From contig OY728122.1 in assembly GCA_963277665.1 (NCBI GenBank), forward strand, positions 1,548,344,868 through 1,548,408,867: a DNA stretch of 64,000 bases, written 5' to 3'. Made by a program: the position numbers and the translations under genes. This document shows positions 24,933-36,530 of this stretch, in pieces. Within the stretch, counting starts at the first letter, position 1, and each line of letters opens with the position of its first letter. The notes under the pieces were generated by a model. It had not been told where the DNA came from. It did not search any database and saw only the letters and a list, made by a program, of their open reading frames with translations. The DNA comes from Viscum album. Lineage: Eukaryota > Streptophyta > Magnoliopsida > Santalales > Viscaceae.

Positions 24933-27526
24933 TGACCCACTGTAGGTGAGTGCACCTATCCTTCATAAATTCCATTTAATGTTTGAATGAGTCACATCTC
25001 GTTCAGGAGGTCGTAGTCCACACCTCCACAATCAATGTTACCATATTTGAAAAAAATGAAATAAAGGAATCACTGTGTTATATTATAATTTAATTATCAT
25101 AAATACATAATTAATTTCATATATATCATAAATAGAGATTCCATCATTATTTATATCCTTGAATGTTGTAAATGGAAGAATGAACAACATCATTTCACAC
25201 AATGGTAGTATTCTGTACACACGAAAGATGATTGAATGTCCCATATGATGAAATTATGGGTTAATGTAGTTATAGAAATAATATAAATATAAATATATGT
25301 ACATTTAGGATAATTATTTAATTATATAATCATTAAATAATAATAATTTTAATTTATCAAGGAATAAATAAAACCAAAATGTTTGTTATTTAATAGTACC
25401 TCTTCTGGAGATATCTTCTTTTGGTTAGCTCCATAGGACTCCCATGGATGGGATTATAAAAACAATAAGGAATATAATAAAAGAATTCGGTAGTTTGGAG
25501 GAGATTTTAACTGTGTTTTTTCAAAACAAAATGGTTATGAAGTGTAAATAAAAGGGGAGAAAAGGTTCCCATTTATATGATAATGGAGGTGTACTTTTGG
25601 AATTTCTCGAAAGATTAATTTATAATAACTTACATATTAATGATATTTCTTACAATAGTTCATTTATTCTAAAATATGAAATTTTATTGATGAATTATCA
25701 TAAAACAATAGGCTTTATACGTGTTCTGGTCTAATTTTAAACAAATATACGTTGGATTAGCCCATAGTTTTAATATTTTAATTTAAACTATGATAACAAC
25801 ATGTCAATACTAAACATTTGTATATTTTTACATATAAAGATTAAATTATAGCAAAATTAATAATTTATAATTTTTAAGACAATATATGTTCTTCTTTTTA
25901 CTAATTTCATATTTTTAAACTTTCTAAACAATTAAATAAAATATTATCATAAAAAAATATCATATTTGTCAATTTCAATAATATTCCTTACTTTGAATTT
26001 TAGAAACTATAAAAAAAATATATATTAAGAAATAATTTATCACACCTCTAATATAACATAATTATATATGAAATTATTCTATCACTTAATTTATTTCAAA
26101 TTTTATTTTTTTTAAATATTTCCAATATCATTTTATTGATTGTTTCATTAATTGAATAATTACTGCATCATCATTGTGTAACACAAAAGGATAAAAATAA
26201 ATTTCTTTAATTTATATAAAAATTTAATATTTAATAATTATATAAATAGTCATGAATATCATCTATTTTACCCCATATTAAAAATATAATATATAATAAA
26301 AGTAAGAGTGTGACTTTTGGACAATATATCTGATTTTAATAATATCTAGGTATTTTTTTGAAGAATTTCCATTAAATAACTAAATTTAGATCATTATATG
26401 TTAAGGGTCAAATGAAATTCATAAAATATTATTTTTTAATGTTTTAGGGTATTACCATATTATTTATAATACTGTTTTACCCTTAATTACCATATCTACC
26501 CTTAACTTTGGTAATAATAAATAATGATGTTACTAATCAAATAGTTTAAAAATAAAATAAAACTATATAATAAATTGACACCTACTTATTCAAAATCTCG
26601 AATCAATTTTTTAAAATTTTAAAAAAATCTGGATAATTTTAATTTAAAATTAACCACCTCAATGGAATGAGAAAACAAGGTTTAAAAAGAACAAATATAC
26701 TAAAGATAGAAATGTTTTATATCCATATCCTATAAGAAATTATTTAATATGGCATAAATTTGATTATATGATATAAAATTTATATAATTATAATATAAGA
26801 CCAATAAAAAATTAATTTTACACAACAAATGATTTGAAAAAAAAATATGTTTACAAATAAGATTCAATATTATTCAATATTCATCAAAACTAGAATCTTA
26901 TCCAAAAAATTTAAAAAAAACTACCAAAGTTAAATTTTTAATGAAGATTCCAAATTATATGATTATGTTATAAAATAAAATATATTATGTTTTCCATATG
27001 TTTATTTAAAATATGTAATCCATCAAAATGTGTGAAAAAATCCTTTTTATAAAAAACACTTTTTTATCTGTAAAATAGGATTTGTTCTTAAATCAAGTTT
27101 AGATAAAAATTATATTAATGCAAAAAATTATATTTAATATGATATATATATATAATTAATAATATTTATGAAGTGTTCATGGATTATTTTTTGTAATTAA
27201 AAACACTTTTTCATATTTTAGTTTTTTAGAAATACATTTCTATTTAATTTTAAAAAAGGATTATAGTCATTTATAGATAAACAGTCAAAGAATTATTTAT
27301 ATTTATATGAAACATAATTTCACAGTTTTGTAAATAATGTTCATACCTTTTATTATACTATCTAGGTAATAATTATATTGATAAAATATTTATAATAATA
27401 ATATTTTTTTTTGTTGAAACAGTGTCATGCATGTAAAGCAAGTTATGATGGTTTTACATGAAACAAAGGACATGAAAAATAATATCACAATGAAAATATA
27501 TTTAATAAAAATCTTGGGGTGATACA
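24933..27526 (-). mobile_element. Minus-strand LTR related to the one at the left edge
   Basis: On the minus strand it starts at 27526 with TGTATCACCCCAAG, preceded by AGGGACGGAT, which looks like a polypurine tract. This would make it the 3' LTR of an element whose internal part lay to the right. It is colinear with 960-3317: the paired motif near 25005 and 25195, the TATA at 25570-25577, a TACTGCATCATCATTGTGTAA segment near 26161 aligned with 2182, and a CCCTTAATTACC segment near 26492 aligned with 2514. The left end abuts an Athila leader fragment. No genes are visible. Identity is low, so the limits are approximate. Confidence 0.55.
25570..25577 (-). promoter_or_regulatory. TATA box of the minus-strand LTR
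   Basis: The minus strand reads TATAAATG followed by GGAACC, aligned with TATAAAAG followed by GGGAAC at 1586-1593 of the related LTR. Confidence 0.45.
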
Positions 27527-28336
27527 ATCCGTCCCTATGAATCTAGACTTGATTCTAAAAACAGCCTATGTACTTTACATCATAACTAACCGTGGCATCC
27601 CCATGGCTATACTATAAACTCGATATCATCACATATGCACCACTATCACAAAAAAATAATATAAACAGGCTTCCAATCAATAAGGAATGTCATTTGTTTT
27701 GTATAACCCCTATCTTTGGTTACCAACTCATACATCATGTCTCATCACAATGCTATTAGCTCTTCCCGACTATCAAATAAACCTCATCTCGATAGGGTCC
27801 CAAATCATATGAAACACCAATACGTTCATGTCTCAAATATCACAAGGAAACACTTGGGACTATATTACAACATTTGGGTGCACACACACAGATATATATA
27901 AATATATTTGTCTTCAGAGGTTAATTTATCAACCCATTATGGAAATAATACTCACTATGCATCTAAATATGAGTCTTACCACTTGAGAATCAGGAGTTAT
28001 TATATTTAATTATATTTGACAGCCTCAACCCTTGACGATATATTTCATGAAAACTACAATAATATGGTTTGCTGACATAAAATTCAACTAACTATTTATA
28101 TGGGAAAAACCATATTGGTTTTTATTGACCCGTTAAATAACCTCACCCCATCACATTTTAGAACTAGTAATGTGGAATCATGAGTATATCTTGACCTACA
28201 TGGGGTCACTATACACCCCTTATGAGAGTTATATGCTTGGTTTTAATCAAGTAACATATCCCTATAGAATACCAATTACATTTAATCAGATAAAACATTC
28301 CTTTCTTCAATTGAGTAGATTTACCATAACAAATTA
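27527..28336 (-). other. Sequence between minus-strand LTR and Tekay insertion
   Basis: The first bases on the minus strand side read AGGGACGGAT and may be a polypurine tract. The rest, about 800 bases, is less AT-rich than its neighbours and has two plus-strand open stretches (27716-27901, 28170-28376) without a known motif. It could be a remnant of an internal region or of another LTR. It ends at the insertion point of the Tekay-type element, and its continuation should lie after 50641. Confidence 0.4.
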
Positions 28337-28540
28337 TGTTACGAAGCAATATTTTTCAATGGAAACTCCCTTCTAATAAATATGTAATAAAATCACATGA
28401 AAACACAACATAAAGAACTACTATATGCTATGTGACCTTTAAACGTATGTTTTTCACTTCTGTATTAGTAATTTTGATAATCTGACATACATGGTTAAAA
28501 TTAGTATGTTATTTGGAGTCTGATAAAAAAATGTAATTTT

Positions 28541-28620
28541 GGGTGAATAGTAACCTACCCTTATGAATAGTTACACACTCTTATGAATAGTGGTATAACT
28601 TAATGAATAGTATCCTTTTA
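28541..28620 (+). repeat. 20-bp tandem repeat in the 5' LTR
   Basis: Four units with an exact period of 20 bases lie at 28541, 28561, 28581 and 28601, each with ATGAATAGT or GTGAATAGT at its core. In the 3' LTR the same place (36736-36792) has three units. The ATGAATAGT motif also recurs, more spread out, in the minus-strand LTR at 1-3317. Confidence 0.8.
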
Positions 28621-29061
28621 TATGATAATTTAAAAATAATATACAAGTGAAATGTATGATATAACTATATTTTAGAATATGTTAATGAATTTTTTAAAAG
28701 TAGTTATCAATAATAAATTATGATTTTAATTAAATATTAAAATAATCATATTTAGAAAATTATTTTTGAAAAATGGACTTCATTTTTGTAATCATAAAGT
28801 CAATAAATGGTTACGGTGAATTGTTGGGATTTTTAGGAAATATTTTATTTTTTATGAATAATGAAATACCATAATTTAAAAACCAAGATAAATAGGTTAA
28901 TTATAGAGTAATGCATGATTTTATGATGATGTAAGACCAATTGGTTCGACATTACATGATAAAATTACAATTTTGGTTCATGGAGGACTCATTGTTCCTT
29001 GTCTTGTGGGGAACTAAAAAATTAATGAATTTTAAATTGAGAAATCCCATCTCTCCTCTAC

Positions 29062-29067
29062 TATAAA
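29062..29067 (+). promoter_or_regulatory. TATA box of the outer Tekay-type 5' LTR
   Basis: TATAAA in CTACTATAAACCCCC, followed by a CT-rich leader, lies about 725 bases into the LTR. The aligned place in the 3' LTR reads CACTATAACCCCCC at about 37256. Confidence 0.6.
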
Positions 29068-31445
29068 CCCCCTAACCCCAGCTCCCTCTTCTCTTCACAT
29101 ATCTCGAGCCTTGTGCCTTGACAATATTATACCCAAATCTGTCCCCAAGAACCACTCCCAAGTCCAAAAGCTCATAGCCTATTCAAAATTCCAAAACCTA
29201 TCTCTTTAAGAGGTTCTCAAAGATAGAAGTCTCAAGAGGTAAATTCTCCTTTCCAATGCCTTCATTTATTTTATGATCTTTTCTTTTTGTTTCTTTCTAC
29301 ACCTCCCTTCCACATAGTATTGTGATAAATCCAATAACATACATGTACTTGAATTTTTTATTTATAATGCTATATTTCATTATATTCTCTCCTTTCACCA
29401 CATGTTATTTTAAAAAAATGAAATCATCGTTTCAGATATGCCAATTTAGCACATTCATGGTCAACAATTTATAAATTTCTAATATAATGTTTATTTCTGG
29501 TCATGATGCGATTTTTGTTTTCATTGAATAAGATTATTATATATTTAACATATCATATTTTTATTTTTTAATCCTTTTGTAGATATGGTATTATGTTATA
29601 AAGAAAAACAAGTTCTTTGTAATCAAATCCACCGATTAACAAAAACAGATGTCACTATGGTTTTATATAATAGTTCGACTTCAATATAAGTAACGAAATC
29701 AAATTTAAACCATGTAATGTCTTGGATATTCACTAACAGAATATAACTTTATTTTTGGACTACCATTGAAATATTTCTTGTTTGTCCAAACTTTAATATA
29801 AGTGAACAAATCATTTAAAACCAAGTAAACAAACGAGCCCGGACAAGGAAATTGAACCTCATAAATAATCAAAAATACCATGAATGAACTGAAATTTGTT
29901 AAAATAAATCCATTAAATATAAAACAGGTTTTGTATTTATGAATTAATAATCCTAATTTTTTTATTCATGTATCTAATAACATGTGTAGATCATCAAGGG
30001 ATTTAAGGTAAGCGATCCTCTCTATTTCACTCTTAATAAAGACTGTCTTCTATGCAATAACTTTTTATTCATAAAAGAAAATTATGGGGTATGATTAAAC
30101 ACAAACAAAATAATTCCCTCTTGATTTATAAGGGATTATTAACCCTTTTCCCTCTCAACATTCCCTCTTATTTACAACCAATTCCATACAGATAAACATT
30201 AACGAATTCTACCTGAACTTCTATTATTCCTTCAGGTTACTATAACTTTCTTTTTACCAAAATGTAGATGTATTTTATTTTTATTTAAGTCTTATAAATT
30301 TTGATTATATGATCTATAAAAATGTTCTATTATCCATCTCTCATTCACTTTCATGGATATACGTGATTTTAAGGGAATCCCTCTTCGATACTTCCCAATA
30401 AGCACAATCATTTTAAGGGAACATCCCAAATTTTTACCAAATTTCAAGTGCACTTTATTCTATGTTTTAAGACACCTTTTTGATTTTAAAATCAGTATTT
30501 CTTTTATGAATACCTTATTGGTTCAATATTAGATTTATATGATTTTTTTCATCTTTTTTTAAATCTCAATAGTATTTTCCCTAAAACCGCACAAAAATGT
30601 TTTGATGCTAATGTTTCTAAAATACATATAATAATATGTTTTCAGTTGTTATTGACATCACATACCATGTTATAGGCCGATTTTACACTTTTAACGTCCA
30701 TCTATGTTTTAATACCATTCTTTCATGGACACTTTAATGATATGCTCATTGGTTATGCTTTATATCATGATCTTGTTACCCAATTGATTCCATGGGCACC
30801 ATTATGTTCTTGTATGGTTCATTATGTATGATTTTCTAGATGGAAAGAAAATTTATGTGGTAAAAATATTTATGTGGAAATAATATTCATGAATATTTTG
30901 AGATGGATGCGCCCAGATAGTGCTCTAATACATTGGGTAATGCTAAATATAATGAGATGCGATGGGAAACGGGATTGGCGGTTAGCTATGACTCATACTA
31001 AAATGGGAAACAAGATTGTCGGTTATCCTTGAACCATACTAAAGATAATTTTTATGATTCTTCCACATTTATATGAATCCATATTTATATGATCACATGC
31101 TTATATGATATGATTTTATATGATCCAAGCATTAGATATCATTAAGTCATGCATAAAAATTCATGGGATTAAGACGTATCCTTGTTTCCTTTCACTTACT
31201 AGGCCTTTGAACTCATCCCTTTGTTCATGGGTTCCCCAGGGTACCCTATACATATTTAGTGGCTCAATTTAAGTTTGGATCTCATTATAGAGATTAATTA
31301 AAGAATTTATTTTAGCTTATATTTTATGTTTTATGCACCTACTCTTTTGACACACTGAACATATTGATTCTTGGTATGTACTCTGATTTATAATTGGTTT
31401 TAAAATCAATAAATTTTATATAAAAAAGGATTGGGTAATTATTGT

Positions 31446-31457
31446 TGGTATCGTCGG
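31446..31457 (+). other. Primer-binding site, initiator-tRNA-Met type
   Basis: TGGTATCGTCGG keeps the TGGTATC core of the plant initiator-tRNA-Met primer site (TGGTATCAGAGC). It stands three to four bases after the LTR end, where it is expected in this clade. Confidence 0.7.
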
Positions 31458-31699
31458 ATGGTCTAGTTATTTTTGGACATTAGGAATAGAGAACATTTGT
31501 GAGAACATTATGGATGAGACTATGTATAATAAAATATTTTTAAATTTTGGTGAGTATTGAGTAAGGCTTTTATCAAAAAAATAGTTCAATGTCTACATAC
31601 AAGAATGTAGAGGTTTCTATAGCATATATTTACCTTGGAGTGAAAACACTGACAATTTGATTCAGGCAAGACCTAGGGTATCATAGTACACAAAAACTG

Positions 31700-33010
31700 G
31701 CCTTATTTTATTCTTGGTTACCAAAATCCAGGTGTATATGCTCCGGTGGATTCACGTTCTTAATATAAAACATTAATTAGGGATAAAAAAATCATATAAG
31801 AATATATGATAACAAATAGATTAAGTATAACATGGATATAATCCTATGGAATCACATGTTAGGATGTACTTCTTCTTTATATGTTTATCCTTTTATGTTC
31901 AATGTTTTCTTTTTATGCTCAATAACAAAGAATTCAAGACCTTTAATTATACATTGTTTTTCATATTTAATGGTGGAAATAGAAGAACACGCTCAAAAAA
32001 TAAATGTGATAGTTAATGTGACGATTTCCCTAATGATATGCTTAATCTGACCGGACTGGGTTCTCCAAACATCATGACAGTAATTTCTCAACTGGGTAGA
32101 GTTATGAATAATAACATTAGTTGTGCAGAATACCCTCCTCCTCCAAGGAATGAGAATGTTGTCGTGTAATCTATCATGCAGCAAAGTCCTCCCGTTGTTA
32201 GGTGATCTTCAGATCCCCTCATCATGAATCAATGGATTAACTCCATTGAAAAGATATTCTCCATCCTGTAGTTCTCGGAATAATAGAAGGTTGTACTAGT
32301 ACTCTATCAATTTAAAGGGGAATCTGATCAGTGGTGGACACTGATCAAGAATACAATGTCCCAAGAGGAAATTGATTTCCTTCATTCGGGGGAATTCAAG
32401 GGAAATTTTTTAAAAAATATTTTCCTCAATCCCTCCAAATCACGATAGAAATAGATTTCCTCAGACTCAAGTAGAAGGAAGATGATTGCATCGGGGCATA
32501 TAAATCACTCTTTATAAGACTTTCAAAGAAAAACTATGGCTTTGTCATGAACATAGAAAAAAAAATTCATCACTTCATTAGCAGACTAATGTTGAGCCTA
32601 TGAAAATAATTGGAGATTCAAGACTTCAACAGTTATGAGGATATTTTCTGTTTTTCCCTCATGGTTAAAATGGATATTGGACACTCACTGTGGTCTCATG
32701 GGGCCAATGACAAGAAGCATAAAATGGTGAACAAAATAGATGGTTCATCAAAAAATCCCATGATTCATAGAATCCTGATGTTACCCCTTTCCAAAATTCC
32801 TGTAAGAAGCATCCTAGTAAATTTCCGAAGGGAACAATTAATTGCTTCAAATGTGTAGAGATTGATCATATATCCATAAACTTTCAAAGGGATATGAAAA
32901 ATCCCGCTAATTTTGAAGGAGAAAGGAAGGTTTAGATCAACACTCAGCTGGCTATGCAGTGTTACAACTACAAGGTACATGGGAATTATGCGAACAATTT
33001 ACCTATGTCG
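31700..33010 (+). pseudogene. Gag remnant of the outer Tekay-type element
   Basis: A retrotransposon gag segment is readable at about 32213-32560: a WI.SIEKIFSIL segment followed by QFKGESDQWWTLIKN, then a HSGEFKGNF-like part. Two zinc knuckles follow. The first, at 32843-32884, reads CFKCVEIDHISINF and has lost its last Cys. The second, at 32960-33001, starts CYNYKVHGNYANN and has lost several metal ligands. Between them lie KNPAN and further basic sequence. Stops are frequent up to 32950, after which a longer open frame begins that runs into protease. The N-terminal 500 bases hold no readable motif. Confidence 0.8.
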
Positions 33011-33400
33011 AGGGTTTTTGGAGTCAATCAACAAATGCCTCAATGGAATCTAGGAAGGGATTATCCTATCATTGCTAATGAGGTGGAATCAAATAACGAT
33101 GTGGTGACAGGTACACTAGTTATTCATTCGAAAGTAGAGAATGTACTATTTGATTCTAGTTCACTTCAATCATTTATATCATGCAAGTTTAGTGGAACTA
33201 TTCAAAAACCACCTAAAAATTTGGAGGAAATGTTATATGTGAGAATAAAAAAAAGGGAAATCATTAAGTCCATGGTTTATTACTCCTCCCCGATTAATTA
33301 TTTTGGACTGAACATCCTAGCAAATCATGTCATACATCCATTCGTGGAGTTCGATGCTATCTTGTGAATGGATTGGATGTCTTTATAAAAATCCAACATC
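33010..33400 (+). pseudogene. Aspartic protease remnant of the outer Tekay-type element
   Basis: Most of the domain is in one open frame with the last zinc knuckle (32954-33367, 137 residues). It shows VVTGTLVIHSKVENVLFDS, then the active site as DSSSL at 33152-33166 in place of DSGAS, so the catalytic loop is altered. YVRIKKRE, YFGLNILANHVI and FVEFDAIL follow. A stop comes just before the MDWM segment at 33369. The sequence fits the protease of Tekay/Del elements closely. Confidence 0.85.
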
Positions 33401-33559
33401 AATTTTTTGGAAAGGGATAACACTTTTCACATCCCTAATAATACTAGGATTATTTACAAGTGTAAGGAATAATATGAATCTCCTTTATAATCTTCATATC
33501 ATGGGAGGATATTATTGTTATATAATAAATCATATCTAGCCCAAGTGATTTAGAAAAAG

Positions 33560-34430
33560 GAGTGAATCGTGATAGAATACATGCCCATAGTGAGGGATTA
33601 AACTAATGTATTCCCTAAAGAGTTGACTAGTTTTCCTCCAAACCGAGAGGTTGAGTTCTCAAGTGAAATTATTCATGAAACTATACCTATATAAAATACA
33701 CCATATAGAATGGCAGCCTTAGAGCTGGAAGAGCTAAAGAAGCTATTACATGAGAATATGGAATAGTGTTTTATATTCCCGAGTGCTTCACTATGGGGTG
33801 TTGAAGTCCTCTTTGTCATGAAGAAGGATGGATTGATGGACCTCTGATTTTATTATCACGAGATCAATAAAATCATGATAAAGAACAAGTATCCCCTACG
33901 ACTGATAGATGACTTATTCAATCAGCTTTGAGGGGCCAGTTATTTCTCTAAGATAGACCTTCGGTCGGGATATCACCAATTAAATGTGAGGAATGAAGAT
34001 ATTCCCAAGATAGCATTTCAAATGATGTATCAACACTATATGTTCAATGTGATTCCCTTTGGACTCACTAATGCTCTAGAAATTTTCATGGATTAAATGA
34101 ATAGAGGATTTAGAGATTACCGCACCATATTTGTGGTAGTATTTATTAATGATATTCTAATATACTATAAGAGAAAGGAGGAACATGAGGAGAATTTAAA
34201 AACCATGTTAATGACATTGTGAAGGGATATGTTCTATGAAAATTACAGTAAATGTGAGTTCTAGATAGAGGAAGTATCAATTTTGGGGCATGTTTTCACC
34301 ATCAAAGGGATATTTGTGGACCCTTCCATGACAAAGGAAATTAAAGAGTGGCCTAGGACAACTTTTGTAATGGAGATCTGTAGTTTTTTGGGTCATGCTA
34401 TGTATTATTGACGATTTGTGAAGAACATTT
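33560..34430 (+). pseudogene. Reverse transcriptase remnant of the outer Tekay-type element
   Basis: In order: PPNREVEFSSEI, YRMAALELEELKKLL, LFVMKKDG near 33810, INKIMIKNKYPLRLIDDLF near 33863-33920, [25 protein letters not shown] near 33938-34010, [10 protein letters not shown] near 34050, the catalytic box, KCEF near 34250, ILGHVF, and SFLGHA near 34384. The box reads FINDI (34142-34156) where FIDDI is expected, so the first Asp of the pair is Asn. Several in-frame stops. One of the clearest RTs in the window. Confidence 0.9.
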
Positions 34431-34970
34431 CATGATTTTCAATCCCAATGAACAAGATTATAGAGAAGGGTGTAATGTTTGTCAGGACACAGGAATGAAA
34501 AGATTTTTTCAAGGAGATGAAAAAGAGGCTTATCACTGGGCCCGTACTCACACTCCATACAAATGGAGAACTCTTTTTGGTGTATAGTAACTCTTAAATG
34601 AAGGGAGTTGGATGTGTACTAATTCAATATCTCTAAGTGATATCCTATGAATAAAGGAAACTGAAATTCTTTTAGCAAAACTATAATATGCAAGATCTGG
34701 AGTTGGAAACAATAATCATTGAATTGAAAATATGTCGGCATGATCTCTATGGGGAGAAGAATGATATATATACAGACCACAAGAGTCTCAAATATATATT
34801 CATATAGAAAGATATTAATACGCGATAGTGAATATGGATAGAGCTCACTAAAGATTATGAATTCTCAATCCACTTCCATCCCGGTAAGGAAAACTAGGTG
34901 GTAGATGCTCTAAGTATAAATGATGATGCATCTATAATAATGATGATAATTGAAAAGTATCTAATCTTCA
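34430..34970 (+). pseudogene. RNase H remnant of the outer Tekay-type element
   Basis: Readable segments are FFKEMKKRLITGPVLTLH near 34506-34560, VYSNS..KGVGCVLIQ near 34580-34625 (the YTDAS-type start with Asp replaced), QNYNMQDLELETIIIELKICRHDLYGEKNDIYTDHKSLKYIF near 34677-34805 with the ELE and TDH motifs kept, and IHFHPGK...VVDALS near 34868-34915. The order equals that of the family. Stops are scattered. Confidence 0.88.
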
Positions 34971-35086
34971 TTATTTTTCAATGGATGGACATGGAAATCA
35001 TTAAGGGAGGAACCTCATTAATTCTTTCTCAAATGATTTCTTAATAATCCCTCTGGGAGAAAATAAAGGGGGCTCAAAGAAAATAT

Positions 35087-36290
35087 ATGGATATTCAGAT
35101 AATGGTGGAAGTTGTTAAAAATAGTAAATCCTCCGATTTCAAAATTGGTGAGGAAAGAGTTGTAATATTTGGTTCACAATTATGTTTTACAACCAATACA
35201 GTGAAAAAGAAGGAGCTATTGAATGATGCACATAGCTTGACCTTCTCTATCCACCTAGGGAGCACAATGATGTATCGAGATCCCTAGGAAAACATTTGGA
35301 GGGACAATATGAAAAGGGAAATTGTTGAATATAAATCAATGTTCAAGGTATGTCTGCAAGTGAAGGATGAGATACAAAAGACTAATTAGACAATACAACC
35401 ACTACCAATACCAGTATGGAAGTGGGTGTACATTGCCATGTACTTTGTCACTCAATATCAATGGACATCCAAAGTAAACAATTATATATGGGTTGTTACT
35501 GATTATCATACAAGGAAAACCCAAATTATAGAGATTTGAGAGGGCTCCTAATTGGATGAACATTCATATATTTATATAAATGATGTGGTAAGGCTGCATG
35601 GAGTACCACTATCTTTTGTATCTTATTGTGATATGATATTCACCTCGATGTTCGGAAAAGGTCTCCAGCATGCTCTGAGCACTGAACTGAACATCAGTAT
35701 GGCCTATCGTCCTCAAACTGATGGCCAGTCAGAGAGAACAATTCAAACACTGACAGACATGTTGAGAGCGTGTTATATGGAATTTAATAGAGGATGGGAC
35801 TAGCATCATCCATTGGTTGAATTATCCTACCACAATATTTTCCACTCAAGCATCTGAATGGTACTATATGAAACCCTTTATGGGAAATTGTACATAACAC
35901 CAATGTGTTGATATGACGTCAGTGAACATAATATTATAAGACCTGAAATGGTCAATGAAATGGTGTAGAAGGTGAAAAACATTCAGTTTTATATCAAGGC
36001 AGCCCAATGTCAACAAATGAGTTATACAGATAACTTTCAACGAGACATTGAGTTCAAAGTCAAAGACGTGGTATTTCTACTCGTATATACGTGGAAGAAG
36101 GCCGTGTGGTTCAGAAAGAAAGGGAAGATAATTCCCAGTTACATAGACCCCATTGAGATCCTTGATCAATTCAGAGTTGTGGCCTATCAACTGGGACTTC
36201 CACCTACCATGTCAAAAGTACATGATGTCTTTAATTTATCCCTCTTAAGGAAGTACATACCAAACCCATTATATTTAATCTCTTTAGAGG
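35087..36290 (+). pseudogene. Integrase remnant of the outer Tekay-type element
   Basis: The zinc region shows HLGSTMMYRDP near 35250 and CLQVKDE near 35351. The first catalytic Asp is replaced (AMYFV near 35437), and the second motif reads SYCDMIFTS near 35620-35646 with Tyr in place of the catalytic Asp. The third part is well kept: YRPQTDGQSERTIQTLTDMLRAC at about 35705-35773, with Glu present. The C-terminal GPF/Y region reads FRKKGKIIPSYIDPIEIL, AYQLGLPP, VHDVFNLSLLRKYI at about 36110-36262. Open stretches 35552-35803 and 35972-36415 carry most of it. The catalytic triad is destroyed. Confidence 0.9.
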
Positions 36291-36299
36291 TGGTACAAT

Positions 36300-36450
36300 T
36301 GGAGAATGATCCTTCCAATGAGGAGAAACCAGTGAAGATCTTGGATCATAGAGACAAAGTTCTACGAAACAAGACTACTCATCTGGACATGGTACTACGG
36401 AGAAACCATCAGTAAGAAGAGGCCACATGGGAACTCGGGGATAAAATGAC
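36300..36450 (+). pseudogene. Chromodomain at the C-terminus of the outer element's Pol
   Basis: After the integrase, the same open frame goes on with EEKPVKILDHRDKVLRNKT, then DMVLRRNHQ, a stop, and EEATWELGDKM near 36418-36448. This is the chromodomain block of Tekay/Del chromoviruses, which steers insertion to marked chromatin. The single stop separates the last helix. It is followed by a purine-rich stretch and the 3' LTR at 36531. Confidence 0.88.
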
Positions 36451-36507
36451 GTAAAAGCACCCACACCATTTTTTTTTTCATAAAATGTAAAATGAAATTT
36501 CAAGGGA

Positions 36508-36530
36508 AAAATTTCCTAAGGGTGAATGAA
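36508..36530 (+). other. Polypurine tract area of the outer Tekay-type element
   Basis: AAGGGTGAATGAA lies directly before the 3' LTR start TGTAACGACA. It is the expected site for plus-strand priming, partly eroded by pyrimidines. Confidence 0.55.

Larger units (their letters stand above)
28337..31442 (+). repeat. 5' LTR of the outer Tekay-type element (about 3.1 kb)
   Basis: It starts TGTTACGAAGCAATATTTTT, aligned to TGTAACGACACAATTTTTTT at 36531. Colinear landmarks with the right LTR are AAAATCACATGAAAACACAA, the 20-bp tandem units, AATCCCATCTC before the TATA box, CTCCCTCTTCTCTTCAC after it, CGAGGTTCTCAAA-like sequence near 29210, and ATGATATGCTCATTGGTTAT near 30740, which in the right LTR lies after the nested insertion at 49939. 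It ends about four bases before the primer-binding site. Confidence 0.88.

Noticed and set aside
28170..28376. 68-residue open stretch just before the outer Tekay-type LTR
   Set aside because: It runs into the LTR start at 28337, has no motif, and is best explained as a chance frame.
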